Shown here: in pieces, positions 46,580-57,029 of the stretch
Position numbering within the stretch: the first letter of the stretch is position 1
How the letters are laid out: the number at the start of each line of letters is the position of its first letter
Assembly (NCBI GenBank): GCA_963920575.1
Contig: OY986970.1
Span: forward strand, 22,265,274 to 22,329,273
Length of the DNA stretch: 64,000 nucleotides
Source: Narthecium ossifragum
Taxonomy: Eukaryota; Streptophyta; Magnoliopsida; Dioscoreales; Nartheciaceae
Reading direction: 5' to 3'
Program-made: the position numbers and the translations under genes
The notes under the pieces: model-generated
Databases searched by the model: none
What the model saw: only the letters and a program-made list of their open reading frames with translations
What the model was told of the DNA's origin: nothing

Positions 46580-47815
46580 GGCTTAATTACGCTTTTGGTA
46601 CCTGTAAAATTTGAGATATACCACTTTAGTACCTCTAATTTTATAATTACAATCTTAGTACCTATATTTAATGTATATAACATATTTAGTACCTACCATT
46701 AGACGCCGTTCTACTTACTTAACGGATTACTGGTCACGTGATCAATTTTGACTAGTTTTATAGATTTCCAATCAATTTTGACTGGTATTGCCAACTCATC
46801 ACCATCTCATCTCTCTTCTCTCTCTCCTCCCTCTCTCTTCCGTGTGCTCTCTCTCTCCCTCCCTCCCCTGTCTCCCCCTCCCCCTCCCTTCTCTCTCCAT
46901 CTATCTTGCTTGGATCAATGGTGGTGAACAGTCTTGTCTACCTGAAATCATAGTCAAAGGGGATGAGCTTTTTTTGCTCTCTCTCCCTCCCTCCCCTGTC
47001 TCCCCCTCCCCCTCCCCTGTCTCTCCATCTCTCTTGCTTGGATCAATGGTGGTCTTGTCTACCTGAAATCGTAGTCAAAGAGGATGAGCTTTTTTGTGAT
47101 GAGCTTTTTTGCATGAATGGATGGATGTTTGATGAGCTTTTTAGCATATCAAATATGATAAGCTTCTTTGTGGCACATTCATGAATGGATGTTTTAAACA
47201 TGAGCAGTGATCAAGAGAGAGACGAGAGAGAGAGACGAGCTTCCCTCCTCGTACGCATGCATGAATGGATGGATGTTTGATGAGTTTTTTTGCATATCAT
47301 ATATGATGAGCTTTTTTGTGACGCATGCATGAATGGATGTTTTAAACAGGAGCAGTCCTGGCGTCACCCATGCCATCGTTTCCTCCTCCTCCTACGTCTT
47401 TTCTGACTTTCCCTGCTTAACTGTGGGCTGCGCGGCGTAGAGGAAGCCGAAGGCGCCGATGACAGCTCCGACCTTTCCACAAGCGGTGGAGACACAGACA
47501 GCCGGTGCTCACGCTATGGCCGTTGAAGCCCATCGACAAGTTCATCGCCAGTGACCAAGAGAGAGACGAGAGAGAGAGAGAGAACACGGAAGAGAGAGAG
47601 AAGAGAGATTAGAGATAGAAGTGGTGATGGGGTGGCAAAACTGGTCACGTGCAAGGCACGTGATCAGTTTACCGTTTGAAAAAATGATGTTGTTAGACGG
47701 TCGGACCAAAACGAAGCAGTTTTAATAATATAGGTACTAAAAACATAATTATAAAATTCGAGATACTAAAGTGGTATATCCCAGATTTTACAGGTACCAA
47801 AAGCGTAATTAAGCC
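46580..47815. mobile_element. Pack-MULE-like element A
   Basis: Terminal inverted repeats of about 110 bp: GGCTTAATTACGCTTTTGGT opens the left end and its complement closes the right end, then TACCTGTAAAATTTGAGATA and beyond. Flanked by ATATATATA on both sides (46571-46579 and 47816-47824), the 9-bp duplication expected of Mutator, although it lies in a TA tract. Inside are CT-rich repeats (two near copies of GGATCAATGGTGGT...GTCAAAGAGGATGAGC) and an about 140-bp direct duplication (about 47110-47215 and 47255-47355). A phosphate-transporter fragment is also present. No transposase is present. Confidence 0.75.
47395..47530 (-). pseudogene. Captured PHT1 phosphate transporter fragment
   Basis: A minus-strand frame at 47493-47421 reads STACGKVGAVIGAFGFLYAA, the conserved transmembrane segment near the end of PHT1 H+/phosphate symporters. 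Upstream residues (SVSTGCLCLHR) are degraded. It lies inside element A, so it was presumably captured from a host gene. Too short to function. Confidence 0.6.
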
Positions 47816-47965
47816 ATATATATAGGGTAAAAAGGGTTTTTGTACCTCCAACATTCAACAATAGGTGATTTGGTACCTCGTAAAATTTGGTTCTCGAATT
47901 GATACATCCAAGTTTTGAAATTGAGCGATTTAGTGCCAAATTACAGATGGTGTCTGTGTAGGCTA

Positions 47966-48560
47966 ATGGAAACCCCCGACCCGCCATCGGTGCCAACCCC
48001 TCCTCCACCCCTCGCGACTGCGGCGGGTCAACTCCTCTCACCCCTCACCGACACCGTGCAGCGCTTCCTCGCCCATGCCCGCCCCTGGTCCGAGGTCCTC
48101 GACTACTCCGTTCTCACCGGCACAGATTCCCTATCCGATGCCACCTCTCGCCTCCGCAAGAATCTCTCTTGCTTCCATGTCAACTATGCCACCGTCGTCG
48201 CAAGAATTCTTGCTACCTCCCACCTCTCACAGCCCATCTCCCTCCTCCTCTGCTCTCCATCCTTGCTGCCTGGTGCTTCCTGTATCTCTTCTGCCCTTCC
48301 GATCCCCCACTTGTCATCCTCAGCCAAACCGTCTCTGACCGGGAGGCACTCGGAGGGCTCGTCATCCCCACGATCATTGTCGTCTTCCTCACCAACGTCG
48401 GATCGCTGCTCATCTCCACGATGATGATCGGTGGTGCTGTTATTTGCGCCCATAGAGGGTGTGTTCCGCGTGCCCGAGGGCTTGTTCCTCAACGACCAGG
48501 AACCTGGCGGCGCTGCAACCGGGTTCATGTCCTTACTCAGGGGCGCACCATCCACCACCA
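47966..48560 (+). pseudogene. Captured PRA1-family gene fragment
   Basis: PRA1 proteins are small membrane proteins that bind prenylated Rab GTPases in vesicle traffic. The ATG at 47966 falls at the inner edge of the inverted repeat. Three frames give, in order, ARPWSEVLDYSVL and DSLSDATSRLRKN; LLSILAAWCFLYLF, PLVIL and GSLLISTMMIGGAVICAH; then VFRVPEGLFLNDQEPGG and TGFMSLL. Frameshifts lie near 48240-48260 and 48455. The second hydrophobic half of the PRA1 domain is recognisable. The 3' end carries a second copy of PEGLFLDDQE, a local duplication (48474-48500 and 48564-48590). Introns are absent, so the capture may be of a single-exon gene. Confidence 0.8.
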
Positions 48561-48594
48561 TGCCCGAGGGCTTGTTCCTCGATGACCAAGAATG

Positions 48595-48960
48595 GCTGCC
48601 TCCACCCCTCCTCCTCCTCCTTCTTCCCCTGCCTCTCCTCCTCCTCCTTCTTCCGCTGCCTTGGAACCACACCCGCCTCCACTCTTCCTGCCGCTACTGC
48701 TACTCCTACGCCGACATCTCCTCCTCCGCCGGCTTCTTCTCCCATGAATCCGCCACTATCAACACCTCCTCCTCCTCCTCCTTCGGCTTCTTCTCCCATG
48801 AATCCGCCACCATCAACACCTCCTCCTCCTCCGCCGGCTTCTTCTCCCACGAACTCGCCACTATCAAGGCCTCCGACCCCTCCCCGACCAGCGATGCCGT
48901 CTCGTCCGCCTCCGCTCTCACCCAATTGACTCGCCGAAGCTTCCCACGGCATCTTGGGAC
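48595..48960 (+). repeat. Proline/serine-rich tandem repeat
   Basis: CTCCTC tracts, then three units of about 48-54 bp (48717-48872) sharing GCTTCTTCTCCCA, CCGCCACTATCAAC and CCTCCTCCTCCTCC. In one plus frame this reads TPPPPPPSASSPMNPPPS, similar to the extensin-like part of proline-rich receptor kinases or cell-wall proteins. Which gene it came from cannot be told. Confidence 0.6.
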
Positions 48961-49197
48961 TAGGTTGCGGCCGCATCTCCTTCCCCTCACATGCCCGCGC
49001 ATCAGTGAGTTGAGTGGCCGGTTATGGGGGTTAACTAACTGGATACGTGCCGATTTCCGTCAGCCTACATAGACATCAACTGTGATTTGGTACTAAATCA
49101 CACGATTTCAATACTTGAATGTATCAATTAGAGAACCAAATTTTACGATGTACCCAAGCACATATTTTTGAAAGCTGGAGGTACCAAAATCCTTTTT

Positions 49198-49250
49198 ACA
49201 CACACACGCACACACACACACACAGATATATATATATATATATATATCAT
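49198..49250. repeat. CA/TA compound microsatellite
   Basis: (CA)n with one CG interruption, then (TA)n to 49247. It sits at the right edge of element B. Confidence 0.9.
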
Positions 49251-50075
49251 GATTGAAAAGCTGAATTTATCGAATCTAACCAAACGGAGCTAATAACTTG
49301 AACATAACATAATTTTCAATCTAAAAAACCAATTGACATGGAATTCGATATGACCACTCATTTACGTACCCCGAATCTCATGTCTGAAAATTAGTTTAAA
49401 CGTAGAAAAGAAATTAGTTGAAAACCAATAATTTCCATTTAATATCAGATTTGATAAAAAAAATCATAATTACATCGAAATTTTCTCGCATTAAAACCAA
49501 AATCATCAAATTAGTCCTAAAGGTCACTAGGAGCAACATATCTAAGCATCAAGTCAATTGGACATCAATTTCCCACTTAATTCCACACATTTAATTCTTT
49601 GGCCTGTTTCAGCAAAGTCTGGAAAACAATTCACAAAAAATTGTACATAAAACTAATAAATATGAAATCAGTTGAGTTTGGAAGTAGACTCAGAGATATA
49701 CGACTTTCATGTTGAAGATCAACTGAGATTATATACATACAAGGCTGTATTTAAGCTCAAACACATCAGTTTCATTTAAAATAAAAATCCGATAGAAATC
49801 CGGGAAAAACTTGCATAAATCCAACTTAAATTCAAATCAAATCACACCAAACTCCGATCAGTTACTAAGAATGCCTAGCAGAACAATCTAGCATAGAGAA
49901 ATCAAGAAAACAACGATTCAATCAACCTAGAACTGCTAAACAAAGGTTTAGGCTAAGAATCCTACCTCAACTTGCTAATCCTTGATTAATCCGAGTTAGC
50001 ATGGCCTATATTAGTTCGCCCCTTGCTGCCAACACCTCCAAGAAACTGGAACAACCTCCCTCGTGACACCCTAGC

Positions 50076-52686
50076 TGTCACGCCCCGACCCGCGTAGGCC
50101 CAACCGGGCCGGGCGACGCGAACCGGAACTTAACCTACTGCGGAAATTTGGCGAGGTTTCCCTCTAATCGTAGTGGTTACCCTAATAAGCATAATCATCC
50201 TGTATTATACAACAATTATAAAGCTCAACACACAAAGCTGGAATATAGTACAAATCCTCAAACAGGGAATGTTATACACCTGCCCGGTAGGGGCGACCGA
50301 AGAAGAGCTAGCGCCAGCACCTGCAAAACGCAGCCCGGGTAGGAGTGAGCACTAAGCTCAGCAGGGACACTACACTACGACACTCACAAAGGAAGGGAAC
50401 ACAACAGTGTCGTCCCCAAGCAAAGCCTAGGTGTATCACAGGGGTCCCATAACCCCACCGGATACCCCTGATTGCCCCAGTCGTGGTCTTCCAGCGAACT
50501 GGTCACACACTGGGTCACACTCAGTCAGACAGGAAACGGCACTGCCAACTCACGACAGGATCCTGGGCACTGTCGGCGGGTAGCACCGCTGGGTAGTCAC
50601 ACCTGCCACCCAAGAGTTCTAGAAGGATTGGGTACCGGCTACACCACGACTTGGCTCAAGGCCGACACGACCTCTAAACATCAAGTACAACAGTATTCAT
50701 GTCCAACTAACCCTATCATCGAAAAGACTGAATACTACAAATCGAGTCCTGGACCAAGCTACCCGCACGGTCCTAAGAGATAAATCCGGGCTACCCGAAA
50801 GCCCCGGATCGGCAACGCCCTAAACAGATGCAACTAGTGCACAACACAAATGCATGCTATGAACATGCGCAGAATAAAAACATGTAAGCATGCAACAGGA
50901 TGTGATGATATAAATACAAGGTCTGGGCACGGCACCCTGCCGCCCCGGGGTGGTGAGCGATTAAAGTAAGGTCTAGGGAACTGCTGCAGTGGTACCACCA
51001 CCAGCTGCCAGCAGTTCACCACAACACCTGCACCGGGAAACAACCCCGCAAACAACAGCTTACAGATATAGCAGATAAGGCCCTCGGCGCACGCCGGCAT
51101 GCAAGGCTATGGAAAGCTGTAGGGCTACCCACCCGTTTATTCTAAACATCCCGGGAGTCATCACTCTCCCGGTTCACCACTGCCCTATTATAGGGCTAAC
51201 ATGCTTAATCATATGTACAAGATATCAAGACAGTAAGGAAAACTGTCATACAAAGCCCCGCGGGCAAAACCTACTTAAAACACCCTTCAGCCACTAAAGG
51301 ATCGATCCTTCTCATCAAGAGGATCGATCCCTTCAGGACTTAGGGAAAACACGTCTCTGTGAACCAAAGAGATCGATCCTTCTCATCAAGAGGATCGATC
51401 CTCTTGTAACCAGAGACCCGTCGTCCCCCAGCCACCAAAGGATCGATCTCTCCCTCCAGGAGGATCGATCCCGCACGGGCTGGGCATGACTCACCAAAGG
51501 AGATCGATCCTTCCTCAAAGAGGATCGATCCCGATGGGTTCTCCGGCGTACTTCCGACGAGGAATACCGCCGGAAAACTCATCCAAACTTCATGAAACTC
51601 TGGGATCTGATAGATCAGAACCCCACGAGTCTAAAACCGGCAAAAACACAGAAAACCAACAACTATATACGCAGATCTAAGCAATAAACCACAGATCAAA
51701 CCGGAAAACTCAAAACCCCGAAGAGAGATGTCGGTAGGATCCCTACCGGAGCAAACGCAGCTTAGATCCAAGCAGCTAGGCCTTGGATCGTCCTCAAACG
51801 CCTTCAAAATCCCAAGATCTGAGCTCAAATCGCCGGATTTCAAAAGGATTTCAAGGAAGAAGGTTTGTCTGCTTTATAGGCAAACGAACCGACCTATGAA
51901 GGATCGATCCTTACTCAAGGAAGGATCGATCACCTCATGACGATCTCACTTGACTTTCTGGCACAAGAGGATCGATCTCTTAGCTAGAGAGGATCGATCC
52001 TTTTTGTGCTGAAAGCTAAACTTAGGCGAGAATTCAAGCCTAAGTCCGGATCTTTCGATCCCGGGTTCCACTAACCATCCTAAGCAAACATTACCACAAA
52101 CATGGTCAGTGTGTGTACAAGCGCGAGTGTGGAACTAGCCGACAAGGTGCAATTTTACCAAATTGCCCTTGCGGCCCACAGCAAGCCACACGAGGAGAGG
52201 GACGGGTCCTCACACTAGCAATGGCGGAGAGAAGAAGAAAGAGAGAAGAAACAGGGGATTCGCGAACATTTATACCAGCCATGTCCAATCGGTCGCATAA
52301 AGCAGCGATCGGTCGGACTAGGTCAGTTCAATGCCCAAACAGACACCTCAGCGTCTGCCCTCGAGTCTGATCAGTCGCTCCAAGGGCCGGCCGATCGCTC
52401 CTGGGATGAAAGTTGTCCTAAAGATAACATTTCTCGCTCGAGCTCTGATTTCCCAATCCCAAACTCGCCTATGGTTCTAACAAACACATTCATCACTCAT
52501 GGGGTCGTGTGTGCACTAAACGGGTGTGAAACCAACCGACAAGGTGTAATTTACCAAATTGCCCTTGGGGTCAAAAAATAGTGATGCGATCAACCGATCG
52601 TAAACCAAGGCCAACCGAGCCAAACCAACAAAACCAGACCCTCGACCTAATGCAGTCGGATCGGGTTGGAGGTACGGGACCTCACA
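50076..52686 (-). mobile_element. Third Tekay/Del-like LTR, 2.6 kb
   Basis: Plus-strand ends TGTCACGCCCCGACCC (50076) and GGTACGGGACCTCACA (52686). On the element strand the LTR follows a remnant of internal sequence that ends GAATTTCAGGATGAAATTC, TTTTAAGGGTG, typical of the pol end and polypurine tract of Tekay elements. TATA boxes on the minus strand lie at 51871-51880 (CCTATAAAGC) and 52267-52275 (GTATAAATG). An internal duplication (52110-52180 and 52505-52580) shares CCGACAAGGTG and TTACCAAATTGCCCTTG. Confidence 0.7.
51298..52010 (-). promoter_or_regulatory. GATCGATCC clusters in the third Tekay-like LTR
   Basis: Eight GGATCGATCC/AGATCGATCC sites in pairs at 51299-51530 (spacers of 10-20 bases, often TTCTCATCAAGA), and four more at 51900-52000. 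On the element strand the second group lies directly upstream of TATA 51880-51871. The first group would lie downstream of it, in transcribed sequence. A weaker GATCGGTCGG group (52285-52400) precedes the other TATA (52267-52275). Confidence 0.5.
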
Positions 52687-53600
52687 ACCTATCACCCTTA
52701 AAAGAATTTCATCCTGAAATTCAATAAGAATAGGGCTAAAAATAACAAAACAAGAACAAGACACAGCTGCACAATACGAGAAAGTTAGGAAGCTCACAAT
52801 CTAAGTGTTCACACAAACAAAAGGCACCAACGCCCACAACAGCTACAACATGAGATACACTCAGAGGTAGGAACCACTTCGGACTCTCTCGTCGAACGCG
52901 CACCCAGCGCTCCCAAATCAACCTCCAAATGCCTTTGCGTAATCTACCTAGACCAAGGTCTACTCCGTCGAAGCTGATGATTCACGGTGAATCCGCACGA
53001 TGCCTCCTCAGCTCGAACATATGGCAGTAGGATACACAACTAACAGGTGCAGGATAAAGACGATTTGCAAGAGCAAACCCTCAGTAACAGACAGCAATCC
53101 CAAAGGAGCCAAGACAGTTCGGCATCGATTCATCCTTGGCCAATCCATCTGGATTTCTGCATAGAATCATGTTCAAGAACACTCTGTCGCCAACTGCGAA
53201 CTTCAATGACTGTCACCTCTTATCTATACAAATCTTCTATCAACTCTGACCTGATCTACGTATTGGGTGACGATATCTAGATCGGTGGATGAAATCTCTG
53301 CAAGCTCTGCCCAACAAGTAGAAAGATAGTGTGAAATGTCGTACTATGCCTGAAACGGTGCAACGCCGGTCCTGAGCTGTCAACTGCTGAAATAGGTCAA
53401 TTCCACTATAAGGGTGTGCTCTCACCATCTGATATCTGCATCGAGAATACCTGCTCTGAGCATGTCACATGGGATCTAAATCGTCCTCTCTGACTGTCTG
53501 TCTGTCTGTGGGTGGGGTGTTGTGCTAGAAGTCAATGAGAAGATCATGTGCTCCTGGGAACTATACTAGAACCCGTCTGTGAACCTGGAGTCATGGCTTG
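52687..53600 (-). pseudogene. Decayed Tekay-like pol 3' end
   Basis: Immediately upstream of the LTR on the element strand. Readable scraps include a polypurine tract, LKFAVGDRVFLNM (integrase C-terminal module, about 53200-53160) and a basic-hydrophobic tail. Many stops and shifts occur; the order agrees with a chromovirus integrase end. No chromodomain can be read with confidence. Confidence 0.5.
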
Positions 53601-53621
53601 AAGTGATGGAAGAAGGAATAC

Positions 53622-53812
53622 CACGCAATTTTTCCCAATTTTGCCACGTATCGAGTACGTATTGGCCAAAGAGAGGAGACAGAACAAGAATGAGATTAAG
53701 ATGGCCAACATGTGTTTGACATGTGGCAAAATTGATCAAAATTCATGTTAAAATCAAGTTTTTTGCCAAATCAGTCCGTTCAGGCCCACATAGAATTATT
53801 AGTTCACAAAAA
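53622..53812. repeat. Partial copy of the 13.2-kb hairpin element
   Basis: Matches about 13375-13560: CAATTTTGCCACGTATCGAG, ATTGGCCAAAGAG, GGCCAACATGTGTTTGACAT, GGCAAAATTGATCAAAAT, AATCAAGTTTTTTGCCAAAT and CAGGCCCACATAGAATTA. It has the centre and part of one arm only. It is truncated on both sides; the right edge meets the MULE derivative. Confidence 0.8.
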
Positions 53813-54607
53813 ATGGTCTATGTGCTTTTCGCGTGTATTACTAGCATCCACACGCGTTCATGCATGCGTATAAATCGGAGCACGTGTATGTTTTGGTCCT
53901 TTTACGTGTGTGAGCTAGTAATACACGTGAAAAGCACATAGACCTCGCATACGTTCATAAAGTTTGTACACGCGCGTAGCCTATTAATACTCGTGAAAAG
54001 AAGTTGAGACACGTATGTAGAATTTTATACACACGCATCTTATAATTATACCCGCGCTTCTATAACTTACCCCTCAGCCTCCGGTGGGAGTCCGTTAATG
54101 ACTGGGTAGTTGGTAGCGACTGCAACGAGCCATCGGAGATGTTTGACTGTGACGAGGTAGATGAGTATGTTCTCAACTTCGAAACTCCGGAAGCTCAAGC
54201 AACCTTCTTTTTGAATGCCCCCGAGCCATATGTTGGAAAGAGGTACCCCGACAAGGCAAACCTTAAGCTGTCGCTCGTAAGATACGCACCAGGAAGAGAA
54301 GGTTGTCGTCTCAAGGCGAGGCACAGTTGAGAATAATGCGGAGATGTTCGAGGTGTAAGGTACTTAAGCACAACAAGAAGACTTATAGAGCACCCATTCA
54401 TCCCGATGCACCCGTACATCCTGTAGTTATGCCCGGTACAACACCGGCTCCATCCGCTACATGATGTTGCATCTATCTTGTGTGTATTGTATGGTACATT
54501 TTTTGATGCAATGTAAAAAACAGTCATTTTGGCGCTACACATGTATTTTTTATGACGATACGTGTATTTTTTGAAAAATGCGTGTCTCAACTTCTTTTCA
54601 CGAGTAT
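53813..54607. mobile_element. MULE deletion derivative
   Basis: ACTCGTGAAAAGAAGTTGAG at 53989-54008 is repeated inverted at about 54583-54604. A further hairpin at 53815-53842 and 53915-53942 (GTCTATGTGCTTTTC with complement) carries the same GTGAAAAG motif, so the left end is a compound inverted repeat. Subterminal CACGTAT/ACGTGTA words recur. The body holds a short two-part remnant of MuDR transposase. Ends are approximate. Confidence 0.6.
54097..54463 (+). pseudogene. Internally deleted MuDR transposase remnant
   Basis: The N-terminal part reads YVGKRYPDKANLKLSLVRYA (54229-54290), the start of the MuDR DNA-binding region, after an acidic stretch (FDCDEVDEYV). After a frame change near 54290 the rest reads RKRRLSSQGEAQ and RCSRCKVLKHNKKTY, the AT-hook and zinc knuckle (last Cys replaced by Tyr) of the C-terminus. 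The whole catalytic domain between them is missing. Confidence 0.6.
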
Positions 54608-56381
54608 CTTCAGGATGCGTACGTGTACAATATTGATGAATGTGTACGAGGTTTGTTGCATACCACCCAAACAATATCAATGCATGGCTCCTCCCGTCAT
54701 CTTCTCTTCTCCCTCTCCACTACCTCCTCTTATCTTCTCCCTCTCCACTCTTCTCCGTTATTTTTTCATCTATCCGGTGAACTATTTTGGCAAAAGTAGA
54801 GAAGTGGAGACAGTGGAAAGGGATGAGAGATGAAAGAATAAAAGAGAAGAGGAGGCAGTGGTGGAGCCATGCCCGGCGGGAGGGAGGAAGAGGATTCAGG
54901 AAGAAGAACTTTTGGGAAGAAGACACATCCAGTCGCATTAAATGCGACGGGATGTTTTTGTAATTTTTTAACCAAAACTTTGTCATTTTGTCATTAAATA
55001 CGAGGGGTAAAATCGGGATTTATATAGTTAGGGATCTTCTGTTGCAAAAAATCGTAAGGGGGGTCTCATTCTACTAAATGTGAACTTCAAGGGTCCAATA
55101 TGGCAAAAAATCCCCCAACATGTCAACGTCATCTCAAAATATTTCATCTTGAGTGGGAGATCACACATCACGAAATCTCATACCTATCGAGATTGATAGA
55201 ACCGTGGTCTCGAGACAGGTCTCGCGTCAAGATCGACAAACACACGATCTTGATTCCTAAACCGAAACGATCTCGAAGAACCATGATTATGGATTTTGCT
55301 AGAGGCCAGGGCGGCCTAGTCACGTGGCAAAATCTCATAATGCCACGTTCTCTCACTAAAGCGTGATGAAATATCAAAAGGGAAAGAGGAATTGGGCGCT
55401 GGCGCGGTTTATTAGGGTTTCAATTTTGCTATCTCTCTCCCCCCCCCCCCCCACCTCTCGTCCCTCTCCCTCCAACGGCGGCGCCGGCTCTTCCTCTGGC
55501 ATCCACGCACGCTCCTCCTCCTCTGGCATCCGCGCTCCTCCTTCACGCTCCTCCTCCTCGGGCATCCGCATACATTCTCTGCTACATTATGGTTCTTTGC
55601 TACCTCTGCATCAATTCCATAAAGCGTATTATTTGATTCTATGTGGATGCAACCAAACTCGATATTCAGCTTTTTTGCTTAATCTGCATACATTCTCTTT
55701 ACCCTGCTTGACAGTATAAGTTACTCTTCTTAGTATCGAGAATCAGCCCTATGTTTGTTCTCCCATTATTGTAAGCTAATCTTTTTCTTGACATGGCAGG
55801 ACCTTTTGGCATTCATTCTCTTTACCCTGCTACACAGGAGGTGAGCAAACTTAGAGAAAATTACCACTGATGAAAAGCTTCGAAAGCTATATCTTGAGTT
55901 ACTATGGAAGTTGTAAATTCTACTGTCACCCAACCATAGACTGATCTGCATCTAAACCTGGAGAAATGCAGGTTTTGTGTTGCGAAGAACCTCACAAAGT
56001 TGTAAATTCCTGTAATGATTTGGACGGCCTACATTCAGGTGAGACTCAATTAACTTGGCACATTTCTATTGCAATTTCTAGCTCTCTACTCAGTATCTGA
56101 TTTTGGCATTCATTCTCTTTACCCTGCTACACAGGAGGTACCTGAATTGTTGGAGAGACAATTCTTGGAGTTGTAACAATAAGAAATGGTAACAATTTGC
56201 TTCAAATGGTTCGACGGTTCCATCATTATTTTATCTGTCCATATATAATGGAAGCCTATACGTGCAAAATATGTTGCATCCCATCAATCGTGTGGTAGCT
56301 CTGATTTTTGTCTCACTATGCTTCTAGTTCTATACTTCAATCTTTAGACTTATTAAGTGTTAGAAGCAAATGATTATTTTG
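54608..56381. other. No gene; short direct repeats and a C-run
   Basis: CT-rich then AT-rich DNA. Repeated CTCCTCCTCC and GGCATCCGC words lie at 55490-55570, after a run of about 15 C at 55438-55452. A roughly 38-bp direct repeat (TTTTGGCATTCATTCTCTTT, then ACCCTGCTACACAGGAGGT) occurs at 55804 and 56101, with partial copies at about 55685 and 55570. No domain is recognised. If the phototropin relic extends leftwards, its earlier exons are not visible. Confidence 0.45.
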
Positions 56382-57029
56382 CAAAACAAGACACATATCT
56401 GGCTAATTACTGATTACCGCCCTGGTGGAGAGCTCTTTATGCTTCTAGATAGGCAGCCGAAGGTCCTCAAGGAAGATGCTGTCAAGTAGCCCTTCTAGTT
56501 CCAGATATGAGCATTTGATTTATTCCAGGTATCAATAAATGCTCCTGTAAGAAGAAGCTATAATGTCATGTGAAGCAAAGTTGGTATACCATACTAGTGT
56601 GATAAGACATGGCTTTTAATATATTGCTTATTGAAGGAAAGGGGAAAGTGGTTTTCACAATACACAAGTAATTTATCAGTAGAGAGGTTTTTTGTGGCAT
56701 CTTAATAAAGAGAATTTGGGTAACTTTTTTTGACTCATAGCAGATGGAATGAAGATATATTGAAAGCACTAGTCCTGAGATTTATGTGTTTTAGTCCATC
56801 TTGATTTTCTTTCTAGTCCAGGGGAAGGCTTAAGTTGCCATTTCTGGGAGCAAGGATGCTTTTCTTAGCTTGACTTGGTCATACACAAGTAGCAGGACAT
56901 TGTTCTCGTAACCCTCTGCACCTGTTATTTGAACAAAGTTAAGCTGTTTCCAAAGCAATTACCCGAAGGAGCATATCTAAGCTTTTGGGTCATGTTGGTA
57001 GTTATTCTTCTTGACACTACCACACAATG

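Larger units (their letters stand above)
47825..49200. mobile_element. Pack-MULE-like element B
   Basis: About 145-bp terminal inverted repeats: left arm 47825-47970 (GTAAAAAGGGTTTTTGTACC), right arm about 49056-49200. Both contain TCGTAAAATTTGGTTCTC and GATGTCT/GTGTCT near TAGGCT. The body is GC-rich and holds a PRA1-gene fragment and a proline-rich stretch. No target duplication is clear; the left edge directly adjoins the duplicated ATATATATA of element A, and the right edge meets a CA/TA microsatellite. Confidence 0.75.
36616..50075 (-). mobile_element. Second Tekay-like LTR, split into three pieces
   Basis: On the plus strand it begins TGTCACACCCGG (its 3' end on the element strand). 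Pieces are 36616-37421, about 45994-46570 and 49251-50075. The first join is proven by the third copy: CCGGGCTACCCGAAAGCCCCGGATCGG (50783-50809) corresponds to CCGAGCTACC plus CGAGCCCTCGGATCGG across the Athila-2 insertion. The third piece aligns in reverse with 16830-17230 (CAAGGATTAGCAA, AAGTTTTTCC and the ATGAAAGT block). Its 5' end is replaced by the next Tekay-like LTR at 50076. Confidence 0.6.

Noticed and set aside
49251..50075. Independent non-LTR element
   Set aside because: It aligns in reverse with 16830-17230 of the Tekay-like LTR, so it is better explained as part of a split LTR.
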